NCBI GenBank assembly: GCA_946481105.1
Contig: CAMLMM010000013.1
Location: 1 to 32,595 of the forward strand
DNA from: an uncultured Alphaproteobacteria bacterium
GTDB taxonomy: Bacteria; Pseudomonadota; Alphaproteobacteria; Micavibrionales; Micavibrionaceae
Length of the DNA stretch: 32,595 nt
Reading direction: 5' to 3'
In this document: positions 15,877 through 23,946 of the stretch, piece after piece
Layout: every line of letters begins with the position of its first letter
How positions within the stretch are numbered: position 1 is the stretch's first letter
Program-made: the position numbers and the translations under genes
Notes under the pieces: generated by a model
Databases searched by the model: none
The model's input: the letters and a program-made list of their open reading frames with translations, nothing else
Told to the model about the DNA's origin: nothing

Positions 15877-17241
15877 ATGAGCGTATCTGACCATATATCT
15901 TCAGGGAAAACAAGCCGCAGACGGCACCTATCCATCCTTACCGGGTTACTGCTGGTATGGGGGTTTCTGGCTGCTTTTCCGGTTCTTGCCTTTACCGGAA
16001 AAGATAAAATTCCGCCCCTGAATTACGATACGAAGCTCACCGCAGAAGAATATTTCATGAAAAGCGATGAATATAATATCAAGCCACTGGATAACCCGGC
16101 TTTCGCTTTTAAGGTTCGGCTTCCCAGCAAATGGATACCGCTTGATGCGGATTTGAACAAAACCGAAATTGACGGGGATTTATTTCGTCAGCTGGCGGTT
16201 TATACCAGCCCGCCGTCTTTTACCGGGCGGAGCATCTTTCGGGTGCGCAGTGTTGGTCTTAACACATTAATCGGACTGGATAACTGGATGATAAGCTACA
16301 TGGTGGATATGGGGTTCGCCATGGAAGGAATGAAAATCGTCAATCCGTATCGCGTTGAGGCCCAATACACTGTTTTTATAAACAACCAGCCAATGGCCGT
16401 GCGCGCGGTGGCTGAGCTGTCTGGCCCGACGATTATTATCGCCGAATATCTGGTGCCGCTGGAAAATTTAGAAACTGAACGTGATGACCAGGTATGGGCC
16501 ATGCGTGGTTATGGCCTTGTATCGCCTGATACAAATCTGCCAGTGGAAACACGAACATATTCTTTTGTCGATATTGCCAAATTCGATTTTCCTACGAGCT
16601 GGAATCTGGAGGCACCAACAATTACCAATATTGATCGTATGAATGCATCCGTTATAAATATAAAGGAATTGCACACCCGGAAATATGGTTCGGTGGAGAC
16701 GGTTCTTCAGCTTAGCGCCCGGATAGATGTGACGCTGGTCCTGCGCAAGGACGACACGAAAATTCAGGATGAGATCGCACGCATCAACACGGAACTTGCG
16801 GCCAAAGGGCTAAAACTGACCCGCCTTCTGGGGACGGTAAAAAACGCACGATATAACGAACAGATACGGGACGCCAAGATCGAAGCCTATGCGGTCGCAA
16901 GCGATGCGATGAAGCTGGCCCCTCATGAATACTGGGTGGCTGTTCTGCAAACGCCAAGCCGATATTACATCATACGGTTACTGACGATTGGACAGGATGA
17001 AAACTTTAAAGCCTGGGCGCAGAATACCGAAGTTTTTCTTCATGTGCTGGAAACCATTTCGCCGAGCGAAGATTCAACCCAGATGGATGAGGAAGAAGAA
17101 AAAAAGAACGCACAAGAACTGCGTGCGGTGGATGAGAAAATCGGAGGGCCAACGCGGACTGACAATATCTCTGATCGGGACGCCGATCTGGAGTCGGAAG
17201 TCGAAAAGCAGCTTGATTCCAAAGGAAGTCCGTTTCGATAA
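15877..17241 (+). CDS. Exported protein with two PsbP/DcrB-like modules (unknown function)
   Basis: I do not recognise a named family. The 454-residue protein has a twin-arginine-like basic N-region (KTSRRRHLS) but no canonical Tat motif, a hydrophobic core (about 20-38) and a likely cut after VLA (about 38). Two modules of similar pattern follow, about residues 72-215 and 228-395. Each begins with a strand like FAFKVRLPSKWIPLD or KFDFPTSWNLEA. The second ends with ENFKAWAQNTEVFLHVLETI, which resembles the closing helix of PsbP/DcrB-type domains. The C-terminus (from about 400) is charged and disordered, with DEEEEKK. The gene is divergent from parE with only 33 nt between start codons and no strong Shine-Dalgarno, so both promoters must reach into coding sequence. 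It ends 38 nt before der. Confidence 0.7.
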   Translation: MSVSDHISSGKTSRRRHLSILTGLLLVWGFLAAFPVLAFTGKDKIPPLNYDTKLTAEEYFMKSDEYNIKPLDNPAFAFKVRLPSKWIPLDADLNKTEIDGDLFRQLAVYTSPPSFTGRSIFRVRSVGLNTLIGLDNWMISYMVDMGFAMEGMKIVNPYRVEAQYTVFINNQPMAVRAVAELSGPTIIIAEYLVPLENLETERDDQVWAMRGYGLVSPDTNLPVETRTYSFVDIAKFDFPTSWNLEAPTITNIDRMNASVINIKELHTRKYGSVETVLQLSARIDVTLVLRKDDTKIQDEIARINTELAAKGLKLTRLLGTVKNARYNEQIRDAKIEAYAVASDAMKLAPHEYWVAVLQTPSRYYIIRLLTIGQDENFKAWAQNTEVFLHVLETISPSEDSTQMDEEEEKKNAQELRAVDEKIGGPTRTDNISDRDADLESEVEKQLDSKGSPFR

Positions 17242-17252
17242 ATTGGTCTATG

Positions 17253-17268
17253 CCACCCGTCAGGGTGG
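17253..17268. terminator. Short hairpin between convergent genes
   Basis: CCACCC (17253-17258) and GGGTGG (17263-17268) form a 6-bp stem with loop GTCA in the 38-nt gap between the exported protein gene and der. No clear T-run follows on either strand, so terminator function is only possible. Confidence 0.35.
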
Positions 17269-17279
17269 GTTGTGACTGC

Positions 17280-18713
17280 TTATTTATTGGCGAACGGATT
17301 TTTGCTTTTCCGCATCATCAGGCGAATGGGCACGGCCGGTAAGTCGTAATCCACGCGCAAAGAATTAATCAGATAACGTTTATACGTATCCGGCAAATCA
17401 TCCGGCTTCGATGCCCACAACGCAAAGGTTGGCGGGCGGACGTTGATCTGGGTCATAAAGCGCATCCGGTTCGGGCGGCCACCGACCAAAGGTGGCGGGT
17501 GCTGGCTGATACGCGCCGCGAGCCAGCGGTTAAGTCGTCCGGTCGACACGCGCTTGTTCCATGTCCTGTATGTGGCCATGGCGGTTTCCATCAACTTGTC
17601 GAGATTCTGTTCACGTAACGCAGACAGTGTGACCATCGGCAGATCGGGAATTTGCGCGAGGGAATCGCCCAGAATTTGTTTGATCTCGTTCAGCTTTTCG
17701 GTCTTGTCCTTAACCAGATCCCATTTATTGACTCCCAGTACCAGCACGCGGCCTTCGCGGATGACGAGGTCGGCAATCTGCAAATCCTGTTTCTCCAGCG
17801 GTGTTTGCGAATCGATCAGCAGGAATACAATCTGCGACAGGCGAATGGCGCGGAGTGTGTCTTCGACTGCCATCTTTTCCAGTTTCTGCTCAATACGGGC
17901 TTTTTTTCGCATCCCGGCGGTATCGACCAGGCGGAATTTCTGCCCCTGATATTCCCAGTCGACGGCAATCGCGTCGCGGGTCAGGCCGGCTTCCGGTCCG
18001 GTAATCACGCGGTCTTCTTCCAATAACGCATTCATCAGTGTGGATTTCCCGGCATTGGGACGGCCCACGATGGCGATGCGGATCGGTTTTTCGGCCAGCT
18101 TGGCGTCGTCGCTTTCCAGGTCAAGAAACTCAAAGCTTTCATCATCTTCCAGATGATCCAGTTCGTCTTCGCTCCAGAATTTCTGCATATCGGTATCGCT
18201 TTCGACTTCCTCTTCTTCTTTGGGGAAGTAAGGCAGCAGGGATTCATAAAGCAATTCCAGGCCGATGCCGTGCGCCGATGAAAATGCAATCGGGTCGCCC
18301 AAGCCGAGGCTATAGGCTTCGGCGGTGGCGGTTTCGGCGATATCGTCGCGTTCGCATTTATTGGTAATCAGGATGACGGGTTTTTTCTGCTTGCGCAGCC
18401 ACAGGGCGAAATGCTCATCAATGGGGGTCAGCCCGGCGCGGCCATCGACCACGAACAGAATAACATCGCAGAACCCGAGCGCGGCTTCGGTCTGGCGGCG
18501 CATACGTGCTTCAAGACTATCATCGAATTTTTCTTCCAGCCCGGCCGTGTCAATCACGCGCAGTTTCTGGTCGAAAATCCGGCCATCAGCTTCACGCCAG
18601 TCGCGTGTTACGCCGGGCGTATCATCGACGATAGCCAGTTGTTTGCCGGTCAGGCGGTTGAACAGGGTCGACTTCCCGACATTCGGGCGGCCCACGATGG
18701 CGATACGTAACAT
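17280..18713 (-). CDS. der: Ribosome biogenesis GTPase Der (EngA)
   Basis: A 477-residue double GTPase needed for maturation of the 50S subunit. The first G domain has GRPNVGKST (8-16), DTPGVTRD (31-38), DTAG (55-58) and NKCE (118-121). The second has GRPNAGKST (217-225), DTAG (264-267) and NKWD (329-332), followed by the C-terminal KH-like domain (RLNRWLAARISQHPPPLVGG and NPFANK). The first G4 motif reads NKCE where NKxD is canonical. The linker between the G domains is long and very acidic (about 165-208). The gene is 24 nt downstream of bamB; the yfgM-bamB-der order is the same as in E. coli. Confidence 0.97.
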   Translation of the reverse strand: MLRIAIVGRPNVGKSTLFNRLTGKQLAIVDDTPGVTRDWREADGRIFDQKLRVIDTAGLEEKFDDSLEARMRRQTEAALGFCDVILFVVDGRAGLTPIDEHFALWLRKQKKPVILITNKCERDDIAETATAEAYSLGLGDPIAFSSAHGIGLELLYESLLPYFPKEEEEVESDTDMQKFWSEDELDHLEDDESFEFLDLESDDAKLAEKPIRIAIVGRPNAGKSTLMNALLEEDRVITGPEAGLTRDAIAVDWEYQGQKFRLVDTAGMRKKARIEQKLEKMAVEDTLRAIRLSQIVFLLIDSQTPLEKQDLQIADLVIREGRVLVLGVNKWDLVKDKTEKLNEIKQILGDSLAQIPDLPMVTLSALREQNLDKLMETAMATYRTWNKRVSTGRLNRWLAARISQHPPPLVGGRPNRMRFMTQINVRPPTFALWASKPDDLPDTYKRYLINSLRVDYDLPAVPIRLMMRKSKNPFANK

Positions 18714-18737
18714 GGAACTTCCTTAAACTAAACTTTC

Positions 18738-20084
18738 TTACTGCCAGGCACTCAGACGGCCATCCTGACCGAGCAGGTATAAGGTGCGGTTGGCGACAAT
18801 CGGTGGGACGGTCACATGCGACCCGGCATCAAAATGACGGATAAGCGCGCCATCTATTGGTGAAATTTCCAGCACCTCGTCATCCGGCGCGGTGATAATC
18901 AGGCGATTTCCCGCCAGTACCGGGCCGTTCCACAGCAACGCGTTGCGGAACAGACCATCCTTATCTTCCTTCTTGTAATTGACCAGTGGCTTGACCCAGA
19001 CGATCGTGCCGGTGTCGCGGCCCAGGGCAACCAGTTCGTCATTGGCCGAGATAAAGAAAACCATGTTCCCGGCAATCCACGGTGTCTTGGCCGCGCCGAT
19101 ATTGCGCTCCCAGATACGGGTGCCCGTGCGCTGGTCGATGGCGGCGATTTTTCCGCCATAGCTCGCGGCAATAACCATTCCTTTATCGATGACCGGCAGG
19201 CCGGAGATATCGGGCAGGGCCGCGGCGCCACCGGTTTGTAAAGACGGAGACAATGTATCGCTCCACGCAACGGACCCGTTCAGGCTGCGCAGCGCGGCGA
19301 TTTCACCGGACGACATGGCGGCGACGACGATTTCACCGTCGGCGGCAGGGCTGGCGGAGCCGACCAGACCGGACATTTCACTGAAACCCTCATAGGTCCA
19401 GAGCTTTTTGCCGCTCATCGCGTCAACGGCGGTCAGGTTATTGTCCAGAGTCAGGACATAGACGTGATCACCCATCACGGTTGGTGCGGCGCGGGTTGGC
19501 GCGCTCAGGGACAAACGCCACATGATGCCGCCCTGTTTCGGGTTCATGGCGATAACTTCGTCATATCCGTTTGTGACGTACAGCGCGTTGGCGGATACGG
19601 CCAGGCCGCCGCTGATATTATCTTCATCCGCTTTTTTCGGGCGGGCGGAGTTGGACCAGAGTTTTTTGCCGCTCTTGATATCGAAGGCGGTCACGTTGGA
19701 TTCGGTGTCGAGCGTGTAAATTATGTTGTTAAATACGACGGGTTGCGCCGTCAGCGGCAATTCGTCGCTGCTGCCTTCACCAATATCAGTATCCCATATC
19801 TTTTTCAGCGCGCCGGGATTGAGGTCGGGGTGCTGCATGGCGTGGTTCGGGTATCCACCTGCCTGCGGCCAGTATTCGTTCTGCCACGGGGTTGGGGCCA
19901 CGAAACCTTCGCCGGTGAGGGCCGAATCGGTTGGCTCCAGTGTTTTTTGCAATTCCAGGACGGAAACGCGTTCGCCTTTCAAGGGAACCTTATCATCGTC
20001 ATCCCATCCCAGCCAGCTGCAGGCCGGCAGGATAAAGGTAGAAAGAAGCAGGGCAGAAAAAAGCGAACGCGAAGCCAGGGTCAT
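18738..20084 (-). CDS. bamB: Outer-membrane assembly lipoprotein BamB
   Basis: BamB is the beta-propeller lipoprotein of the BAM complex, which folds outer-membrane proteins. The 448-residue protein has a signal peptide ending in LPAC (acylated C22). An acidic stretch (WDDDDK) and an eight-bladed propeller of PQQ-like repeats follow, seen as recurring phrases such as TLDTESNVTAFDIKSGKKLW, LTLDNNLTAVDAMSGKKLW and AIDQRTGTRIW. The segment NHAMQHPDLN in the first blade and the C-terminal LYLLGQDGRLSAW are typical. Its ATG overlaps the stop of the YfgM-like gene by 4 nt, and der follows 24 nt later. The order matches the conserved yfgM-bamB-der cluster. Confidence 0.95.
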   Translation of the reverse strand: MTLASRSLFSALLLSTFILPACSWLGWDDDDKVPLKGERVSVLELQKTLEPTDSALTGEGFVAPTPWQNEYWPQAGGYPNHAMQHPDLNPGALKKIWDTDIGEGSSDELPLTAQPVVFNNIIYTLDTESNVTAFDIKSGKKLWSNSARPKKADEDNISGGLAVSANALYVTNGYDEVIAMNPKQGGIMWRLSLSAPTRAAPTVMGDHVYVLTLDNNLTAVDAMSGKKLWTYEGFSEMSGLVGSASPAADGEIVVAAMSSGEIAALRSLNGSVAWSDTLSPSLQTGGAAALPDISGLPVIDKGMVIAASYGGKIAAIDQRTGTRIWERNIGAAKTPWIAGNMVFFISANDELVALGRDTGTIVWVKPLVNYKKEDKDGLFRNALLWNGPVLAGNRLIITAPDDEVLEISPIDGALIRHFDAGSHVTVPPIVANRTLYLLGQDGRLSAWQ

Positions 20085-20734
20085 TTGGATTGTCCTTTGA
20101 TCTGGTAAACATCATGCAGGGCGGAGATCTGGGCCATCACACTGGCGGGCAGGGTGGTATCGGCCAGCATTTTGTCGAGCATCGCCGCTGCGTCCTTATA
20201 TTGGCCGAGCTTGTCCCCGGTGATAAGGGCGGTCAGGATTTTCGCGCGCGCCTGCCAGGCGGATTTGGCGTTATCGGCCACGGGTTTCAAGGTGGCGAGC
20301 ATGGCTTCGGGTTTTTCCTGCGCGTGGTCCATCTGAATGGCCACCATCTGGACAGTCGCCAGATCGCGCAGCATCGGCGGGGCGGATTTATCGTCGGCTA
20401 CTTTTTTATAGGCCGCAATCGTGCCGGCCCAGTCTTCCTTACGCAGCAGCAGATTGGCCGTGGTCATATTAACGAGTGCCGCATCCTGCGTTTTGTCGCT
20501 GGTTGCCAGTTTTTGCAGTTCGGGCAGCGGGTCTTCCAGTTTGACCGCGTTCAGGTAATTGGTCGTGGCCTCTTCCTGACGGCTGTGCTTGTAACCGGTC
20601 CAGGCGGTTTGCGCGGCGGTGCCAACAACGATGGCCACACAGAACAACAGGATGGCCGTGCTGTTTTCCTGCCACAGCCGGGCCCATTTTTCAGCCCGCA
20701 TTGATTCTTCAACTTCGCGCAGATAATCAGTCAT
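20081..20734 (-). CDS. yfgM: YfgM-like tetratricopeptide membrane protein
   Basis: A 217-residue protein with a cytosolic N-terminus (MTDYLREVEESMRAEKWARL), one membrane segment (about 28-45, TAILLFCVAIVVGTAAQTAW) and a periplasmic helical part with TPR-like repeats (about 50-217). YfgM in E. coli partners with PpiD at the SecYEG translocon and handles newly exported proteins. The family was also named DUF2133/TPR_21 in some annotations. GGAG lies 10 nt before the ATG. The 4-nt overlap with bamB shows coupling. The match rests on topology, size (E. coli YfgM has 206 residues) and gene order more than on single residues. Confidence 0.82.
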   Translation of the reverse strand: MTDYLREVEESMRAEKWARLWQENSTAILLFCVAIVVGTAAQTAWTGYKHSRQEEATTNYLNAVKLEDPLPELQKLATSDKTQDAALVNMTTANLLLRKEDWAGTIAAYKKVADDKSAPPMLRDLATVQMVAIQMDHAQEKPEAMLATLKPVADNAKSAWQARAKILTALITGDKLGQYKDAAAMLDKMLADTTLPASVMAQISALHDVYQIKGQSK

Positions 20735-20764
20735 TGGTAAGTCTCTCCGTAAGGTGGATATGTT

Positions 20765-21139
20765 TTAGCATCCGTTGCTGGCGCTTTTAAAGACGTAATC
20801 GGAACGCTCGATGGTTTCCCTGATGGATTTTTGCGATAATTCATGGCCGGGGGCGGTATGAATCGCAGCGGTGCCTTTTTCGACATTTATATCGACAGTA
20901 TTAACCCCAGGCAGTTTTTCCAGATTGGCTTTGACGGTGGTGGCGCAGGCTTCGCAGGTCATGCCTTCGATTTTTGCCGTCATGCAGTTTGGGGTGGCGG
21001 GCTGTTTTTCCGGTGCGGCCATTTTGGCGGCGGTATGTTCAATATGGGTTTTATTGGTGGCTTCATGGTGCCCGTCCTCGCAGGCATAGGCAGCCGTTCC
21101 GATGAATAGGGTGGCCGCAGCCAGAACAAATATTTTCAT
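20765..21139 (-). CDS. Exported heavy-metal-associated (HMA) domain protein
   Basis: A 124-residue secreted metallochaperone-like protein. From the ATG at 21139 there is a signal peptide (FVLAAATLFIGTAAYA, cut before C20) and a His-rich segment (EDGHHEATNKTHIEH, 21-35). A complete HMA fold of about 65 residues follows, with GMTCEACATTVKANLEKLPG (59-78), in which C62 and C65 form the Cu(I) site. A longer in-frame start at 21202 would spoil the signal peptide; AGGGAC lies 9 nt before 21139. HMA domains with CxxC usually bind copper, and periplasmic single-domain versions may hand copper to exporters or sequester it. It is 30 nt upstream of yfgM on the same strand. A MerR-type operator candidate lies just upstream. 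Confidence 0.87.
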   Translation of the reverse strand: MKIFVLAAATLFIGTAAYACEDGHHEATNKTHIEHTAAKMAAPEKQPATPNCMTAKIEGMTCEACATTVKANLEKLPGVNTVDINVEKGTAAIHTAPGHELSQKSIRETIERSDYVFKSASNGC

Positions 21140-21175
21140 AACATAAAGTCCCTGAGTGATTTCAATGCCCGAAGG

Positions 21176-21202
21176 TTTACCGTCCACAGGGGTAAAAGTC
21201 AA
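21176..21202 (-). promoter_or_regulatory. MerR-type (CueR/HmrR-like) operator and -35 box
   Basis: On the minus strand TTGACT (21202-21197) is followed directly by the 21-nt dyad TTTACC-N9-GGTAAA (21196-21176). A dyad set between the promoter boxes just after the -35 box is the hallmark of MerR-family metal-responsive promoters. The site lies about 40-60 nt before the HMA start. The -10 box is uncertain, with TAAACC or the following ACCTTC as options. Confidence 0.5.
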
Positions 21203-21244
21203 AGGGTAGGTTGGTAGGGGGTGGGTAAAGTTATTACATCTATG

Positions 21245-21305
21245 TCATCCCCGCGCAGGCGGGGATCAGGCTTGTCCTGCGTAGCTTTGGCGTAGCAGGG
21301 ACAAC
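21245..21305. repeat. Palindromic (REP-like) element, two hairpins
   Basis: ATCCCCGC (21247-21254) pairs perfectly with GCGGGGAT (21259-21266) over loop GCAG. An imperfect second hairpin runs from TTGTCCTGC (21272-21280) to GCAGGGACAA (21295-21304) with one bulge. The GTCATCCCCGC...GCGGGGATC core resembles a widespread alphaproteobacterial intergenic repeat. It is a different family from the element at 11114-11175. Confidence 0.65.
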
Positions 21306-21407
21306 TCCGTACTCTACGCTGCGCACTAACTACTCATATAAATATGTCAATTACAAACTTTATCGTGCCATCTTGGTCTGGTTTTCGGATTGTGTTAATA
21401 AATATAC

Positions 21408-21413
21408 TATAAA
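21408..21413 (+). promoter_or_regulatory. -10 box of icd
   Basis: TATAAA matches the sigma-70 -10 box at 5/6 and lies 27 nt before the icd ATG. The -35 region is weak (TTCGGA at 21384-21389, 18 nt upstream). An AT-rich stretch precedes it, and GAGG (21431-21434) is the ribosome binding site. Confidence 0.4.
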
Positions 21414-21440
21414 GTCACGCAGGAACTCCCGAGGACAATA

Positions 21441-22652
21441 ATGGCGAAAATTAAGGTACAAAATCCGGTCGTGGAAATCGACGGGGATGAGATGACCCGT
21501 ATCATCTGGGGCTGGATCAAGGATCGGTTTATCCATCCGTATCTGGACATCGACCTGCATTATTATGACTTATCTATCCAGAATAGGGACGCCACCGACG
21601 ACCAGGTGACCATTGATGCGGCTAATGCGATAAAAACGCACCGTGTCGGAGTGAAATGCGCGACGATTACCCCCGATGAGGCACGGGTAAAAGAGTTTAA
21701 CCTCAAGAAAATGTGGAAATCTCCCAACGGTACGATACGTAACATATTGGATGGGACGGTGTTTCGTGAGCCGATTATCTGCAAAAACATCCCGAAATAT
21801 GTACCGGGATGGACATCGCCGATTATTATCGGCCGCCATGCCTTTGGTGATCAGTATAAAGCCACCGATTTTAAAGTTACCAAACCGGGCAAGCTGACCA
21901 TGACCTTCCAGCCGAGCGACGGCAGTCCGGCAGAGACCTATGAAGTTTTTGACTTTAAAACCCCCGGCGTGGCCATGGGGATGTATAATGTCGATGAGTC
22001 GATACGCGGTTTTGCGCGCGCGTGTTTTAATTACGCTCTGGCGCGTAACTGTCCGCTCTATATGTCGACCAAGAACACAATTCTAAAAGCCTATGACGGC
22101 AAATTTATCCAGATTTTCAATGATGTATACGCTGAATTCAAAGCAGAATTTGATAAGGCCGGACTGACGTATGAACACCGCCTGATCGACGACATGGTCG
22201 CGTTTGCCGTGAAATCAAATGGCGGCATGGTCTGGGCCTGCAAAAATTATGACGGCGACGTCCAGTCGGATGTGGTGGCGCAGGGCTTCGGGTCGCTCGG
22301 CCTGATGACCTCCGTCCTGCTGACCCCGGACGGAAAAATTGTCGAAGCCGAAGCTGCGCACGGCACCGTGACCCGTCATTATCGCCAATACCAGAAAGGC
22401 GAAGCGACCTCGACCAACCCGATTGCCTCCATCTTCGCCTGGACCCAGGGGTTGAAATACCGGGGCCAGTTTGACGGGAATGACGCGCTGGTGAAATTCG
22501 CCGAAACGCTGGAACGCGCCTGCGTTGACACGGTCGAACAGGGGCATATGACCAAGGATCTGGCTTTATTGATTGGCAAGGACCAGAAATATTTGACAAC
22601 CGAGGCATTTATGGACAAAGTCGCCGCGACCTTGGCCGCTAAACTTAATTAA
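21441..22652 (+). CDS. icd: NADP-dependent isocitrate dehydrogenase
   Basis: It decarboxylates isocitrate to 2-oxoglutarate with NADP+ in the citrate cycle. The 403 residues match the dimeric type found in alphaproteobacteria and eukaryotes, not the E. coli type. Visible signatures are [14 protein letters not shown] (9-22), [15 protein letters not shown], then [14 protein letters not shown], which carries the isocitrate-binding loop, then [13 protein letters not shown] and [20 protein letters not shown] with the metal-binding aspartates. The cofactor loop [14 protein letters not shown] with H and R after GT favours NADP over NAD. The translation signal is good: GAGG 6 nt upstream. The gene stands alone or leads the L,D-transpeptidase gene, 22 nt downstream. 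Confidence 0.96.
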   Translation: MAKIKVQNPVVEIDGDEMTRIIWGWIKDRFIHPYLDIDLHYYDLSIQNRDATDDQVTIDAANAIKTHRVGVKCATITPDEARVKEFNLKKMWKSPNGTIRNILDGTVFREPIICKNIPKYVPGWTSPIIIGRHAFGDQYKATDFKVTKPGKLTMTFQPSDGSPAETYEVFDFKTPGVAMGMYNVDESIRGFARACFNYALARNCPLYMSTKNTILKAYDGKFIQIFNDVYAEFKAEFDKAGLTYEHRLIDDMVAFAVKSNGGMVWACKNYDGDVQSDVVAQGFGSLGLMTSVLLTPDGKIVEAEAAHGTVTRHYRQYQKGEATSTNPIASIFAWTQGLKYRGQFDGNDALVKFAETLERACVDTVEQGHMTKDLALLIGKDQKYLTTEAFMDKVAATLAAKLN

Positions 22653-22674
22653 ATGTGACTGGAATAAGTAATTT

Positions 22675-23661
22675 ATGATAACGACCCGTATTCTTTTGAC
22701 CCTCGCGCTGGGGATGACTGTATCCACGTTTGCCTTGGCGGCCCCAGCGGAAAAAGCCGTTGAAAAAAATATAGAAAAAGCGGAACAGGCCAAGCCGGTA
22801 CGTTATACCGAACCCTTTATCGGCAAGATGCAGCGTATGACCGCGAGTTATGAGGATACGCTCGTGCATATCGGGCGTGATTATGATGTGGGCTTTGTCG
22901 AAATGCGCGCCGCGAACCCGAATCTGGATCCATGGATTCCGGGGTCGGGGGCCGATATCGTTATCCCGACCATGCATCTGCTGCCGGATGCGCCGCATGA
23001 AGGTATCGTCATTAACCTTGCTGAAATGCGCATGTATTACTATCAATCACCATACAAACCGCCGATCACCTATCCGATCGGGATTGGCCGTGATGGATTG
23101 CGCACCCCGCTGGGCGTCACCTCAGTGATGCGCAAGAAAGCGGGGCCGACCTGGACACCGACTGACCGTATGCGCCGCGAAGACCCGACACTCCCCGCTT
23201 TCGTGCCGCCCGGCCCGGATAACCCGATGGGATCGCATGCGCTGTATCTCGGGTTCCCGACCATCGCCATTCACGGGACGAATAAACCTTATGGTATTGG
23301 CCGCCGGGTGAGCAGTGGGTGTATCCGCATGTTCCCCGAAGATATTACCGCCTTATATGATATTGTGCCGGTGGGAACGAAAGTCACCGTGGTTGACGAC
23401 CCGATTAAAGCAGCGTGGATAGGCGACTCGCTCTATCTCGAAGTACATCCAACGCAGGAACAGGCGGCCCAGATGGAAGTCGAAGGCGTGGTGCCGGATT
23501 ATCAATTGTCTGAACGCGACTTGGGAAAGATTATGCGCGTGGCGGGCAAAAATGTTGAAACACTCGACTGGCCGGCCATTCGCAAAGTGGTGAAAGAACG
23601 CAAGGGCTATCCGGTCGTGATAGCAAAACGCAGCGAAGAAATGAAAAAGGCTGAACGTTAG
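22675..23661 (+). CDS. L,D-transpeptidase (YkuD/ErfK family)
   Basis: A 328-residue periplasmic enzyme that makes meso-diaminopimelate cross-links in peptidoglycan or attaches proteins to it, with beta-lactam-insensitive chemistry on a cysteine. There is a signal peptide (about 1-22) and a LysM-like segment (about 45-100, with ASYEDTLVHIGRDYDVGFVE and NPNLDPWIPG). The catalytic YkuD domain (about 108-250) has IHGTNKPYGIG with H200 and RVSSGCIRM with C216 and R218, the HxxN...SxGCxR signature. The order and the tail after the catalytic domain match the YbiS/YcfS/YnhG group. The stop codon lies in the loop of a strong terminator. It follows icd by 22 nt, so readthrough from icd is possible. Confidence 0.93.
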   Translation: MITTRILLTLALGMTVSTFALAAPAEKAVEKNIEKAEQAKPVRYTEPFIGKMQRMTASYEDTLVHIGRDYDVGFVEMRAANPNLDPWIPGSGADIVIPTMHLLPDAPHEGIVINLAEMRMYYYQSPYKPPITYPIGIGRDGLRTPLGVTSVMRKKAGPTWTPTDRMRREDPTLPAFVPPGPDNPMGSHALYLGFPTIAIHGTNKPYGIGRRVSSGCIRMFPEDITALYDIVPVGTKVTVVDDPIKAAWIGDSLYLEVHPTQEQAAQMEVEGVVPDYQLSERDLGKIMRVAGKNVETLDWPAIRKVVKERKGYPVVIAKRSEEMKKAER

Positions 23662-23673
23662 TTCAGCCTTTTT
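23644..23673. terminator. Bidirectional rho-independent terminator
   Basis: AAAAAGGCTGAAC (23644-23656) and GTTCAGCCTTTTT (23661-23673) form a perfect 13-bp stem with loop GTTA. The A- and T-runs give a U-tract on both strands, so it can serve the transpeptidase gene on + and the small lipoprotein gene on -. The transpeptidase stop codon TAG (23659-23661) is built into it. Confidence 0.9.
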
Positions 23674-23694
23674 GGTAATTCGTGTGCGACGAAA

Positions 23695-23820
23695 TTATTT
23701 CGTTACGCGTTTTTCGAATACTTTGTCGCCGCTAGCGGTGTCAGCAGACTGAGCGGTGGTGCAAGCAGCCATAGCCAGTGTCGAAACGAGCAGCAGAGTG
23801 GACAGAACAACTTTTTTCAT
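23695..23820 (-). CDS. Small lipoprotein, 41 residues
   Basis: A short gene with an ATG at 23820 and TAA at 23695-23697. The product begins MKKVVLSTLLLVSTLAMAAC, a compact signal with a lipobox-like AMAAC giving an acylated C20. It leaves a 22-residue polar mature part (TTAQSADTASGDKVFEKRVT plus K). GGAG lies 9 nt before the ATG, and a terminator follows. Size and layout recall entericidin-type small lipoproteins, but I see no residue signature that would prove this. It is probably well expressed. Confidence 0.75.
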   Translation of the reverse strand: MKKVVLSTLLLVSTLAMAACTTAQSADTASGDKVFEKRVTK

Positions 23821-23946
23821 TTTTTATAACTCCGTAATAGGGAATGGTTTCAGGCCCCCAGAAAACGCTAAAAACCTTGTCTGTTCAACAGAAAATAGCG
23901 GCTAATGGTAAATTTCCCACGCAAAAGTGACTTTTTTGCGACAGTG

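Larger units (their letters stand above)
21140..21440. other. 301-nt intergenic region between divergent HMA and icd genes
   Basis: From left to right it holds a MerR-type promoter/operator candidate reading leftward (21176-21202), a G-rich stretch (21203-21228), a two-hairpin palindromic repeat (about 21245-21305) and the icd promoter area with TATAAA (21408-21413). I see no convincing open frame in it on either strand. Confidence 0.7.

Noticed and set aside
21140..21202. An upstream extended start for the HMA protein
   Set aside because: It would place 21 polar residues before the signal peptide and would be translated through the operator region. AGGGAC supports the start at 21139.
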